Below, piece by piece: positions 18,197 to 26,943 of a DNA stretch of 64,000 bases (within the stretch, counting starts at the first letter, position 1; each line of letters begins with the position of its first letter). Both the position numbers and the translations under genes were made by a program. Where the stretch lies: positions 62,001-126,000 of the forward strand of contig JAFIFE010000023.1 of the NCBI GenBank assembly GCA_020832185.1, given 5' to 3'. A model generated the notes under the pieces. The model had not been told where the DNA came from. It did not search any database and saw only the letters and a program-made list of their open reading frames with translations. Source of the stretch: Alkalibacterium sp. (lineage in GTDB: Bacteria; Bacillota; Bacilli; Lactobacillales; Carnobacteriaceae_A).

Positions 18197-18200
18197 TTCC

Positions 18201-18896
18201 TTAATACCCAAAATATGGGTCAGTAATCATGCGTTTTCTTTTTATACCTGTCTGCTTCAGTTCTTTTTTAGTCGCTTTAATCGTCTCGCTTTTACCCGAA
18301 ATATAATAGTATGCACTGTTCTCAAATAGCTGAGCCATATGGGTGTAGGCTTTGATCGTGTCTTCTTTATTTGATGTGTACACTGGCTTAAAAGACGGAT
18401 TATGCAAGGCTACGTCATCAAACAAGTCTTTAAACAGATAGCCTGAAGGCGATGCATAAACTAAATAAATCGGTCGTGACTGATCCTTTTCCAATTGTTT
18501 GACTAATGCACGCATAGGTGTAATACCTATTCCTGTAGAAATCATTACGATAGGGGACGTCTTATCCTGAACTTTGAACCAGCCGAAGGGGCCTCGAACG
18601 GTGACTGTATCTCCTCTGGATAAGTTAAACAATGTACTCTTGAAGCTGCTGGTCGGTTTGTTTGCATCAGTCGCTATAATCATTTTTCCTTCTTCAGGAA
18701 TTGAGGCAACTGAGAATGCACGAAAAGGTTTACCCGATACTTTATTATCTGGAAGAGTAAACACGCCATGTTCTCCTGCCTCCCATGTCAGTTTATCTGG
18801 AAAACTCATATGAATAACATGAAGATCGTCAATCGGATTTTCAATCCAATCGATTGTTGCTGTGCTTTTCTTAAATAAGCCTTTAAAGTCTCTCAT
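18201..18896 (-). CDS. FAD/NAD(P)-binding oxidoreductase (ferredoxin reductase-like)
   Basis: A protein of about 231 residues of the ferredoxin-NADP reductase superfamily. The FAD domain has RAFSVAS (RxYSxxS-type) near residue 60 and GPFGWF near 100. The NAD domain begins MISTGIGITPMR, and the C-terminus ends PYFGY, typical of the family's aromatic end. No iron-sulphur or haem domain is attached. The start is uncertain: ATG 18896 is used here, with TTG 18902 and GTG 18911 as alternatives relative to GAGGTGA. The partner and substrate are unknown. It converges on nanE. Confidence 0.8.
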   Translation of the reverse strand: MRDFKGLFKKSTATIDWIENPIDDLHVIHMSFPDKLTWEAGEHGVFTLPDNKVSGKPFRAFSVASIPEEGKMIIATDANKPTSSFKSTLFNLSRGDTVTVRGPFGWFKVQDKTSPIVMISTGIGITPMRALVKQLEKDQSRPIYLVYASPSGYLFKDLFDDVALHNPSFKPVYTSNKEDTIKAYTHMAQLFENSAYYYISGKSETIKATKKELKQTGIKRKRMITDPYFGY

Positions 18897-19023
18897 CTTC
18901 AAGCGGTTCACCTCATCTATAAATTTAAATTGTTATTATAAGTATACTGGAAAAGTGTGACTAATTTTAATATTCCGGCACATTTTCTCATCCAGAAGGA
19001 GAAAAAATCAGAGATTATTACAC

Positions 19024-19068
19024 AAAAAAAGCCCCCAGCCCGTTTGAGCAAGGGTGCTCAGTGGGCTG
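19024..19068 (-). terminator. Terminator of minus-strand aldo/keto reductase
   Basis: On the minus strand a CAGCCC/GGGCTG stem with inner TGAGCA/TGCTCA precedes a run of seven T (A-run at 19024-19030 on the plus strand). Confidence 0.85.
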
Positions 19069-19090
19069 AAGACTATCTACTACTTACCGA

Positions 19091-19903
19091 TCAGTTTCGA
19101 ACGTCTTCCATTTTGTCCAGGACAGCTAAGTCATCGGCTGAAATTTCGAAATTCAACTCTTTGTTCTCGATAATGCGTTTTTCGTGTGTCGATTTTGGCA
19201 ATGGCAAGGTGTCTTTATCCAGACAGTAACGGATAGCCAGTTGAGCTGTTGTTACGCCGTATCTTTCAGCCATTTCCTTAAGTTCTGGACGATCAAGAAT
19301 CTGTCCAGTCGCAAGAGGAGAATAAGCCTCGACAACGATGTCGTGTTTCTTACAGAAGTCCAGTAAATCTTTCTGATCACGCCCAATGTAAAATGGAATC
19401 TGGTTAGCCATTGGAACGATATCGCAATTATCTAAAAGGGCTTGGATATCTTTGATTTCAAAGTTTGATACCCCAATTGCTTTAATTCTTCCATCATTGT
19501 AGAGTTTTTCCATTGCTTTCCATGAAGCGATGTTTCCTTCTGTACAGTCTTTACCAATGTCGTTCCATGGCCACGGTGCGTGGATCAGATACAGATCAAG
19601 GTAGTCTAAACCTAAGTTTGTCATCGTTTCATCAAATGCATCTAAAGCTTCCTGATAGCCTTTGATTTGTGCAGGTAATTTACTTGTGATAAACACATCT
19701 TCACGAGCAATATCAAAATCTCTGATTGCTTTTCCTACATTTTCTTCATTCTGATAAGCTAAAGCTGTATCAATATGTGTATATCCATTTTTTAAAGCCA
19801 TAGTGACTGAATCGTAAGCTTCCTCGTTCGGAATCTGCCACGTACCAAATCCGATACTTGGAATCGTCACTCCATTATGAAACGTAAATGTTTCTTTTGA
19901 CAT
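19091..19903 (-). CDS. Aldo/keto reductase
   Basis: A 270-residue NADPH-dependent aldo/keto reductase with the intact tetrad Asp45, Tyr50, Lys75 and His108 (LIHAPWPW). It is of the 2,5-diketo-gluconate-reductase-like type, with KAIGVSNFE near 140 and LPLPKSTHEKRI near 233. The start is ATG 19903: AGGAGG lies ten bases upstream, whereas an in-frame ATG nine bases earlier would be one base from the RBS. It is a single gene with its own terminator. Physiological substrate unknown. Confidence 0.9.
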   Translation of the reverse strand: MSKETFTFHNGVTIPSIGFGTWQIPNEEAYDSVTMALKNGYTHIDTALAYQNEENVGKAIRDFDIAREDVFITSKLPAQIKGYQEALDAFDETMTNLGLDYLDLYLIHAPWPWNDIGKDCTEGNIASWKAMEKLYNDGRIKAIGVSNFEIKDIQALLDNCDIVPMANQIPFYIGRDQKDLLDFCKKHDIVVEAYSPLATGQILDRPELKEMAERYGVTTAQLAIRYCLDKDTLPLPKSTHEKRIIENKELNFEISADDLAVLDKMEDVRN

Positions 19904-19983
19904 CTTGTACATTCCTCCTAAATTTTTAACTAGTCTTAGTTTACATTAAAAAGAATGAAAATGCTTCCTTTTTGATTAACGGA

Positions 19984-21762
19984 TTATTTGTAATCAATAA
20001 GAACAGTAAAAGCACCACCCAAATAATCTGTAGAATCAGTCTCCAGACGGTTAACTACAACGGTCACTTTAACTTCTTCATTCTCTTCAGTAAAGCTCAA
20101 TTCATCCAAGGTTAACGTTTGTGATGATTCAGAAAGGACATAAATTTCATCCTGCAGGAAAGATAAGTCAAAATTCATAACGACTGCTTCGTCCTGAATG
20201 ATTTCAAGTGTTAATACTGATCCATCTGCCGTTATAATCATTTCACTGTCAGGCTCATTTAAATCGATTCTGTTTTCGCCCGGGGTATGATGCAGCCAGT
20301 AGGTAGCGAAAAATATTACATCATCAAATTCAGTGACTGGAAGTACAAGCGGGATTGTCTCATCCAGTTCAATATAGGCATAGTCGTTGGCACTAGGATC
20401 CTGGATCAATCCGTCTGAATCATAATTGGCATAATAGTAAGGATCAAATCCGAACACTTGCTCGAACTGATTATAGTAGTTGAAATTATCAGGGAGCCAT
20501 TCGAGTCGATCAAGTGCATTGGTTTGCTCAAGGTAATTGAAACTGTAACTGATCTGAACCCTATCTTCATGAGAAAATTCAACGTCGGATCGCACTCTCC
20601 CGTCGTCATCTAACTGTTCCTCATCAACCACTGTGTTGACTTGTCTGACTTGACTGGCAATGCCGATTGAGACTGCATCGACCAGTGGAAGAACGGAAAC
20701 CACTCCTAAAGCGACTAAGATAAATGGAATGACCTTTTTGAAAGATCGGAAGAAAGCATAGATCAGTACACCACTGATAGCAAAAATGCCAAACAGTAAT
20801 ACAAAGTAGCGTCCGTGAGTTAATCCAAGTTCAAACGATTTGATCGATGATGACACACTTTGAAAAATGGCAATGACCAGTAAAAGATAAGGAAAGTAGC
20901 GGTTAAACGCCGTTACCCATGGTTTAGATGAATATTCAGTTAAAAATAATGTTATAAAACCAATGGAAACATAACTGATCAGCATAGGTTCAATCAGATT
21001 ATCAAGCCAGAATTCGCCAGTAATATTTATGCCAATATAGGCAATAAGCAATACCGAAAAAATAAGCAGCAGAGGAACAATGATAAAATCGACTAAAAAA
21101 GATAACAAGGTTGGCCGACTAACAGCGGTATGAGCAGAAGCCGTTTCTCTTTCCTCATTATAGACTGGAAGACCTGAGAGGAAAAAAGCAGGGGCAAAGA
21201 ATATAAAAATTAATGCAGCAGCCTGTCCGAACCATTCAAAGCTTAAGGGAGTAAAGAGGGTGCTGAATGCGCCTAAGATAGCCGCTACACCTATATAAAA
21301 GACTACAGCTATCAGTAAACTGCTGAAGAGTGATGTGATAAAAGCAACGAGTGTTTCTGAAAACGTAAATCGGGATTTGATAGTCGGTACAGCGATAAAA
21401 GCAACAACTACTATAAAGTATAAGACTAAGGTTCGAATAAAACTGATTTCGTTGGTGAATAAATCAGTTTGTAACAGATATACATAGTACAGTAGAGAAA
21501 GGATAAACACCGAAGCGAACAGAGGGAGATGCCATTTTTTCTTCTGAGCAAGGACTCCTTCAACTGCAAGGTGGCCTGTTGCAAATAGAATCGCTGCGAG
21601 ACCTGAAGAAACGGCTTCTCTGGTAAATGAGTTCTGATCCATTTGAATGGAAAGCATAGAGGAAATCGTCGCTGCCAGAATAAAAAATATGGCCAAAGGG
21701 AACCGTCTGAAAACGTGCATTCCCCGTTCCTTGAGCTTGTCAAAAATACGCATTTTGTTCAT
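19984..21762 (-). CDS. DUF4153-like polytopic membrane protein
   Basis: A protein of about 592 residues with some 11-12 hydrophobic helices spanning residues 20-385. A C-terminal extracytoplasmic-looking region of about 200 residues, rich in acidic and aromatic residues, follows. It resembles DUF4153 membrane proteins, whose function is unknown. ATG 21762 is preferred because AGGAGG lies eight bases upstream; ATG 21768 would be only two bases away. No neighbours share its strand closely except the aldo/keto reductase, and an A/T-rich gap separates them. Confidence 0.65.
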   Translation of the reverse strand: MNKMRIFDKLKERGMHVFRRFPLAIFFILAATISSMLSIQMDQNSFTREAVSSGLAAILFATGHLAVEGVLAQKKKWHLPLFASVFILSLLYYVYLLQTDLFTNEISFIRTLVLYFIVVVAFIAVPTIKSRFTFSETLVAFITSLFSSLLIAVVFYIGVAAILGAFSTLFTPLSFEWFGQAAALIFIFFAPAFFLSGLPVYNEERETASAHTAVSRPTLLSFLVDFIIVPLLLIFSVLLIAYIGINITGEFWLDNLIEPMLISYVSIGFITLFLTEYSSKPWVTAFNRYFPYLLLVIAIFQSVSSSIKSFELGLTHGRYFVLLFGIFAISGVLIYAFFRSFKKVIPFILVALGVVSVLPLVDAVSIGIASQVRQVNTVVDEEQLDDDGRVRSDVEFSHEDRVQISYSFNYLEQTNALDRLEWLPDNFNYYNQFEQVFGFDPYYYANYDSDGLIQDPSANDYAYIELDETIPLVLPVTEFDDVIFFATYWLHHTPGENRIDLNEPDSEMIITADGSVLTLEIIQDEAVVMNFDLSFLQDEIYVLSESSQTLTLDELSFTEENEEVKVTVVVNRLETDSTDYLGGAFTVLIDYK

Positions 21763-21890
21763 AATCATTGCCTCCTGAAGTTCGAATAAAGAACAGTTTT
21801 CTTACCAGAATCATACTCCTCAGTCACTTATTTAGCAATATAAGAGTATTCAGTCTAATGAATAAATAGGGGAAGCTGTTTACTTTATTG

Positions 21891-21946
21891 CAACATATCA
21901 TGTTGAGATAATCTGAATGTTAGGGCTTTCACAAATGTGATATACT
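21891..21946 (+). promoter_or_regulatory. Dyads and -10 box ahead of PRD regulator gene
   Basis: CAACAT-ATC-ATGTTG (21891-21905) and TCACA-AA-TGTGA (21929-21940) precede TATACT (21941-21946). No good -35 is visible, which fits an activated promoter, perhaps autoregulated. Confidence 0.4.
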
Positions 21947-21974
21947 TTCTTTAAAGAGGAGGGAGGGATAATCC

Positions 21975-23927
21975 ATGTCATTGAAAAACAAGCAGAAGCT
22001 GGTTGAATTACTGGTAAAGACAGAGCAGTTTGAAACGGCATCCTCTTTAGCTGACCAGCTTGGAGTATCTCCGCGAACTGTTTATTCATATCTGGATGAA
22101 ATAGAAGACGTACTCATTAAAAGCGACACTATTCTAGAGAAAAAACCGGGTCTAGGCACTAGAATTATCGGGGATGCGGAAGCTAAGAACGGTCTGCTTC
22201 TTTCCATGCATCAGAAAGGAACGATTGATTTAGATCCGATAGAAAGACAAGCGTACTTATTAAAAGCACTCTTAAAGGGGAAGCGCATGTCTTACATTGA
22301 AATGGCTGAGCAGTACTATGTTAGTCGCTCGACCATCGTCAAAGACATAAAAGCAGTCAAAAAACGCTATACCCTTGATGATCAGTTGATTTGTTCCAAT
22401 AATGAAGGAACGATACTTAAGGCAGATGAGCGAACTCTTCAATCGGTTTGGGGAAAATACCTGTCTACAAGATATGAAAGCCTATTTGGGCATCCTCCGA
22501 TAACGACCGAACACTATAGTCAGTTTATCAAGGAAGAACTATCCTTATGTCCATTAGTTGTTCAGCACATCAGTGAAGAGATAGAGCATTTAGGCGCAAG
22601 ATTTCAACTGGCTGACTATTACCGGATTCAGTTACTTGAAAATCTGATTGTCATGTCATACCGAATCAGTCAAGGTTGTCACCACCAGAAGTCCTCGGGT
22701 TACGTGTTCGAACGCGTAACAGAACTGGATACGTATTATATCGCGTATGACATGGCTTCACGCATCGAGAGTGCTATAGGGTTGACTTATAAAACAGAAG
22801 ACAGAGTATTTTTAAACGAATGTCTGATTGCGAATGGAATTAAGAACACGGATTTGACCGATTTTCCTGAGTATTATAGCGATTTAGTTAGTGAAATGAT
22901 TTTTAAACTCAGTCAAATTATGAACGAAGATCTAACAGAAGACAGGAAGCTGCGAAAGGGACTGCTTCATCACATTGTACCTATGTGTTTCCGTTTGAAA
23001 AATGGGATAGCTCTTCAGAATCCGTATATACATGAAATCAAAAGACAGTATTCGATGATGTTTCATCTGACTTGGTATGTGGCAATCGATTTAGAAAACG
23101 AACTCGGCAAGCGGATCCCGGAAGATGAAATCGCCTTTTTAATGATTCATTTCCAGTCAGCTTTGGAACGGAAACGGGACATAAAAAAGATTCTTATCAT
23201 TAGTCAGACTGGGTTGCTGACAACTGACCTGCTTGAGAGACGAATCAAGCGCTACTTACCTAGCGTTCATATTTACGAAGTGATTACGGAAGATAAAATA
23301 GGGCAGGTCGATCTTGAAAAAGTTGATTTGATTATTTCGACTGTGGCGCTAAAAATCAAAGCTTCACCTGTTTTGACTCTTTCGTCTATTCCATCAGATA
23401 CTGAATTGAAAGACTTAGTCAGTCAGATGAATGCCGCTTTTTCCACCCCTTCACATCACATGAAGCGAGTGGATGCATCAAGTCAGGAGCATCCATTGAT
23501 AGCGTCGATCAGTAAGCATTTAACGATTGACCGTATCCATGTTCAGTCCCGTGAAGAAGCACTGACTAGGTTAATTGATCCATTAATTAAAGTGAAAACT
23601 GTAACGGCGGAGTACCGTTCATCTGTGTTCGAAAGAGAAGAGATGTCGTCTACTGCATTTGAAACAGGCATTGCGATCCCACACGGAAATCCAGCATACG
23701 TAAAAGAGACGCATATATCATTATTGATCAACGATAGAAAAATAAGCTGGGGAACTGAAAAAGTGGATGTGGTCGTCATGATCAGTGTGGCTAGAGATGA
23801 TATTCAGCATATTGGTCTAATTATCGAGCGGTTATATGATGTCATGCAGTCCAGAGCAGACGTGGAACGTTTATTTATTAATCAGTCAGATCAGTCCATT
23901 TACCGTTTTTTTGCAGGATACCATTAA
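21975..23927 (+). CDS. PRD-containing transcriptional regulator with EIIB- and EIIA-like domains (BglG/MtlR/LicR type)
   Basis: A 650-residue PTS-controlled activator. Domains in order: helix-turn-helix (about 1-60, LADQLGVSPRTVYSYLDEI), second HTH (about 90-140, YYVSRSTIVKDI), PRD1 (about 180-290), PRD2 (about 300-400, ending DEIAFLMIHFQSALER), an EIIB-like domain (about 405-490) and an EIIA domain (about 500-650) with the phosphorylatable His570 in AIPHGNP. The EIIB-like domain has Ser where EIIB proteins have the active Cys (ISQTGLL). A RBS GAGGAGGGAGG is present. It heads the PTS operon that follows within 17 bases and very likely controls it. Confidence 0.88.
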   Translation: MSLKNKQKLVELLVKTEQFETASSLADQLGVSPRTVYSYLDEIEDVLIKSDTILEKKPGLGTRIIGDAEAKNGLLLSMHQKGTIDLDPIERQAYLLKALLKGKRMSYIEMAEQYYVSRSTIVKDIKAVKKRYTLDDQLICSNNEGTILKADERTLQSVWGKYLSTRYESLFGHPPITTEHYSQFIKEELSLCPLVVQHISEEIEHLGARFQLADYYRIQLLENLIVMSYRISQGCHHQKSSGYVFERVTELDTYYIAYDMASRIESAIGLTYKTEDRVFLNECLIANGIKNTDLTDFPEYYSDLVSEMIFKLSQIMNEDLTEDRKLRKGLLHHIVPMCFRLKNGIALQNPYIHEIKRQYSMMFHLTWYVAIDLENELGKRIPEDEIAFLMIHFQSALERKRDIKKILIISQTGLLTTDLLERRIKRYLPSVHIYEVITEDKIGQVDLEKVDLIISTVALKIKASPVLTLSSIPSDTELKDLVSQMNAAFSTPSHHMKRVDASSQEHPLIASISKHLTIDRIHVQSREEALTRLIDPLIKVKTVTAEYRSSVFEREEMSSTAFETGIAIPHGNPAYVKETHISLLINDRKISWGTEKVDVVVMISVARDDIQHIGLIIERLYDVMQSRADVERLFINQSDQSIYRFFAGYH

Positions 23928-23944
23928 TAAAGGAGTCGGGGTGC

Positions 23945-24382
23945 ATGTTAAATCAGTATTTATCTAAAGCAACCATGCAACATAAGAAGTCAGCTGAAAC
24001 GTGGGAAAAGGCTATCGCATATGCAGCAAAACCCTTACTCGAAAAGGGAGTGATTGAGGAGAGCTACATTCAGGCGATGATCGATAGTGTTGAAGAGAAC
24101 GGACCTTATATTGTATTGAAAGACTATTTTGCCTTGCCTCATGCGAAAGCTGGGGTTGGAGTAAATGAAGTAGGGATGTCACTGCTGACATTAGAGGAAC
24201 CTGTCGATTTAAAAGGAAATCAGGTCAAAGTTTTTTTAGTTCTAGCAGCAGTAGATTCATCGGCTCATCTGGAGGCCTTGTCTGAGGTATCAGAACTGCT
24301 GATGGATGATGAGAGTTATGACCTGTTTTTATCAGGAAATTTAGATGAAATATCAAATTTATTAAGAAAAGGAGAGGAATAA
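23945..24382 (+). CDS. PTS sugar transporter subunit IIA (UlaC-like)
   Basis: A 145-residue cytoplasmic phosphocarrier of the EIIA-2 (fructose/mannitol/ascorbate) fold. The phosphorylated residue is His66 in YFALPHAKAG. It accepts phosphate from HPr and passes it to the IIB encoded next. RBS AAAGGAGTC precedes the ATG. It is separated from the regulator by 17 bases and from IIB by one base, so it is part of the same operon. Confidence 0.9.
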   Translation: MLNQYLSKATMQHKKSAETWEKAIAYAAKPLLEKGVIEESYIQAMIDSVEENGPYIVLKDYFALPHAKAGVGVNEVGMSLLTLEEPVDLKGNQVKVFLVLAAVDSSAHLEALSEVSELLMDDESYDLFLSGNLDEISNLLRKGEE

Positions 24383-24383
24383 T

Positions 24384-24665
24384 ATGTATAAATTTTTAGC
24401 TGTGTGCGGATTTGGAGTAGGGTCTTCAATGGTATTGAAAATGTCGATCGAAAAGGCCGCGAAGGAAAGAGGGATTGAGTGTGAGGTGGAAAATACAGAT
24501 TTAAGTTCTGCGAAAGGAAGCAATGCAGATGCCATATTTACCAGTCAGGAGTTAGGAGATGACTTGAAAGGTTCAACTAAAGCGCCCGTATATCCAATTC
24601 AGCGCTATATGGATAAAGAAGAAGTCGGTAAAGCACTTGATGATTTTTTAGCCAGTAAAGAATAG
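24384..24665 (+). CDS. PTS sugar transporter subunit IIB (UlaB-like)
   Basis: A 93-residue phosphocarrier with the active-site cysteine Cys8 in VCGFGVGSSM, the signature of ascorbate-type (SgaB/UlaB) IIB subunits. It has a RBS AAAGGAGAGG. It donates phosphate to the substrate imported by the IIC protein encoded 84 bases downstream. Confidence 0.92.
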   Translation: MYKFLAVCGFGVGSSMVLKMSIEKAAKERGIECEVENTDLSSAKGSNADAIFTSQELGDDLKGSTKAPVYPIQRYMDKEEVGKALDDFLASKE

Positions 24666-24749
24666 AAATACTGGAAGGAATAACAATGGTTATAGGGTAA
24701 ACCACTACCTAAGTTAAAACCCTAAATACCTACAAAGGAATGAGATAAA

Positions 24750-26021
24750 ATGCAGGGTATACTCGATTTTTTCACAGATTATATTCTAAGGAATCCCCCA
24801 GTACTCTTAGGATTGATTGCAGCTATTGGGCTCATAATTCAGAGGAAGAATATTGCAGACATTGTTAAAGGGTCTCTATCTGCTGCGTTTGGTATGTTTA
24901 TTTTAGATGCAGGGGTTGGTCTGATTGTTGGAGCGATCATCCCGATCAACGATGCATTTCAGGAAACCGTTGCCGAGGGTGTTGAAGTTGGCGAAGGATT
25001 AAGTGATGTGACATTTATTGCTGATTTTGGCGGAGAGATTGGACTGGCTATGTTTGCCGGCTTGATCATGCACTTGCTGATTGCCAGATTCACTCCTGTG
25101 AAAACCATTTTTCTGACAGGGCATATGCTCTGGTGGTTTCCCTTCATTTTCGTAGCTGCAGGCGTTGAAGGCGGTCTAAATGGATTAGCTCTCATATTGT
25201 TTGGAGCGATATTATCTGCTTTATACTGGTCATTCATGCCTTGGATCATGCGCCATTATATCTGGGATGTGACAGGTGATGAGTCCTTCCTGATTGGTCA
25301 CCCGACTGGGATATTGAGTATTATCTCAGGGTTTGTTGCTAAGCGTGTAGGGAACAAAGAACGGTCAACTGAATCTTTGAATGTTCCTAAGAGTTTGTCC
25401 TTCTTTAGAGAAATATCTGTCATGGGTGCCTTTGTTATTTTCATTATGTATATCATCATGGCATTTGCTGCTCCTGAAATAGTCGCTGAAGGTGAAAATG
25501 CCTTCTTTACAGCCATTACACAGGGGATAACATTTGGGGCCGGCTTGATCATCATGCTTCAAGGGGTTCGTATGCTGATCAACCAGATCATTCCTGCCTT
25601 TCAGGGGATTTCGGACAAAGTTATTCCGGGTGCGATACCGGCATTTGATGTGCCGATTCTATTTAACTACAAACCTAATGCGGTGATCATCGGGTTTATT
25701 GTCGCAATGATCACGTCTACCATTATGATCCTCATTGCCAACACAACGAATTTATTTGGGGTCATCCTCATTCCACTCGTTGTTACCTCATTCTTTGAAA
25801 TGGGTGGAGCAGCAGTTGTCGGTGAAGGTCAAGGGGGCCTTCGAGGGGCTATTATAGGAACAGTCGTCGGTGCGGTCGTAATGGTCGGCTTAATGGGCAT
25901 CTCAGTCATTATTTATGAGAATACCATCAGAAACTGGATGCTGATTTTTGGAGGAAACGACTTTTCCTTATTCGGTCCATTAGCAAGCTGGCTGGCACAA
26001 CTCTTGTCTGGGGTGTTTTGA
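24750..26021 (+). CDS. PTS ascorbate-type subunit IIC (UlaA/SgaT family)
   Basis: A 423-residue membrane permease with about 11 helices. The family signature is seen at the start (LGLIAAIGLIIQRKNIADIVKGS) and in the repeated glycine-rich helices. UlaA relatives import L-ascorbate or other, often unidentified, sugars. No ascorbate-6-P lactonase, UlaD, UlaE or UlaF gene is present. The stop overlaps a TTG codon upstream of the SIS-protein start. The RBS is AAAGGAATGAG. Confidence 0.88.
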   Translation: MQGILDFFTDYILRNPPVLLGLIAAIGLIIQRKNIADIVKGSLSAAFGMFILDAGVGLIVGAIIPINDAFQETVAEGVEVGEGLSDVTFIADFGGEIGLAMFAGLIMHLLIARFTPVKTIFLTGHMLWWFPFIFVAAGVEGGLNGLALILFGAILSALYWSFMPWIMRHYIWDVTGDESFLIGHPTGILSIISGFVAKRVGNKERSTESLNVPKSLSFFREISVMGAFVIFIMYIIMAFAAPEIVAEGENAFFTAITQGITFGAGLIIMLQGVRMLINQIIPAFQGISDKVIPGAIPAFDVPILFNYKPNAVIIGFIVAMITSTIMILIANTTNLFGVILIPLVVTSFFEMGGAAVVGEGQGGLRGAIIGTVVGAVVMVGLMGISVIIYENTIRNWMLIFGGNDFSLFGPLASWLAQLLSGVF

Positions 26022-26023
26022 TT

Positions 26024-26761
26024 ATGTTTGATTACTTTGTTGAAATTAAAAAGCTGTTAGATATCGTAGAAGTTAAAGAGAAAGAAACCATAAGGGAAGC
26101 TGTTGATTCTCTCGTCGCAGCAGTGGAAAATAAACGGTCCATTTTTGCTTTCGGTGCTAGTCATGCTGGGATTTTAACTCAGGAACTGTTTTACCGTGCT
26201 GGAGGATTGATGACGGTCAATCCCATCTTTGGTGAGAGTGTGCTGCTTGATGTTGAACCGGTTACTCACACTAGTCAAATGGAACGTCTTGAAGGATACG
26301 GGACATTGCTGGCAGAGAAAACGCCCTTTAAAAAAGGGGACGTTCTTATTGTACATTCAGTCTCAGGGCGAAACCCCGTCACGATCGAACTGGCATTGGA
26401 AGCTCAGAAAATGGGTGTGACCACCATCGGAATCACGAATTTAACCTATTCAAAAACGGTGGAATCCAGACATTCGTCAGGCAAAAACCTTTACGCCTAC
26501 AGTGATATCGTCATTGATAATCACGGGCATGTGGGGGACAGCATGTGTGAAATTAAAGGACTGGATATGCGTGTAGGCCCCTCTTCGACAGTTATAGGTG
26601 CAACGATCGTCAATACATTAGTTGTCGAAACTGTGAAGACATTGAGAGCGAATGGCCTTGAAAAACCTCCCATATTTTACAGTGCTAATTTAGACGGTGG
26701 TGATGAGCTGAATAAAGAACTGATCAAAGAATATAAAGACTCGATTCACTATCAGTTCTGA
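26024..26761 (+). CDS. SIS-domain sugar-phosphate-binding protein (UPF0309-like)
   Basis: A protein of about 245 residues with one SIS (sugar isomerase) domain: FAFGASHAGILTQELFYRAGG near residue 40, the phosphosugar-binding HSVSGRNPVTIELAL near 110 and TTIGITNL near 134. UPF0309 proteins are related to GmhA and MurQ but have no settled activity. ATG 26024 is preferred because GGGGTG lies nine bases upstream; TTG 26018 is too close. It is the last gene of the PTS operon, so it probably acts on the phosphosugar made by that PTS. Confidence 0.8.
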   Translation: MFDYFVEIKKLLDIVEVKEKETIREAVDSLVAAVENKRSIFAFGASHAGILTQELFYRAGGLMTVNPIFGESVLLDVEPVTHTSQMERLEGYGTLLAEKTPFKKGDVLIVHSVSGRNPVTIELALEAQKMGVTTIGITNLTYSKTVESRHSSGKNLYAYSDIVIDNHGHVGDSMCEIKGLDMRVGPSSTVIGATIVNTLVVETVKTLRANGLEKPPIFYSANLDGGDELNKELIKEYKDSIHYQF

Positions 26762-26778
26762 GTCAAAGACTAATGGAG

Positions 26779-26811
26779 CATCTCTGATTTTACCGATCAG
26801 GGATGTTTTTT
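26779..26811 (+). terminator. Terminator of PTS operon
   Basis: A 10-bp stem with one G-U pair (26779-26788 with 26796-26805) and a T-run. Confidence 0.85.
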
Positions 26812-26880
26812 CCTGAGCAGAAAACAGGGAAGGGTCCATGTGAACTGAACTTATCAAACTCAAGATTAAAGTGCTCTTCT

Positions 26881-26910
26881 TTGAGTTGATTGACCTACCT
26901 TTGTTACAAT
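26881..26910 (+). promoter_or_regulatory. Promoter of glycerol dehydrogenase gene
   Basis: TTGAGT (26881-26886), an 18-base spacer and TACAAT (26905-26910), 34 bases before the ATG. Confidence 0.55.
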
Positions 26911-26943
26911 CAAGTTGAACATAAAAACGAAAGGAGCAAAATT

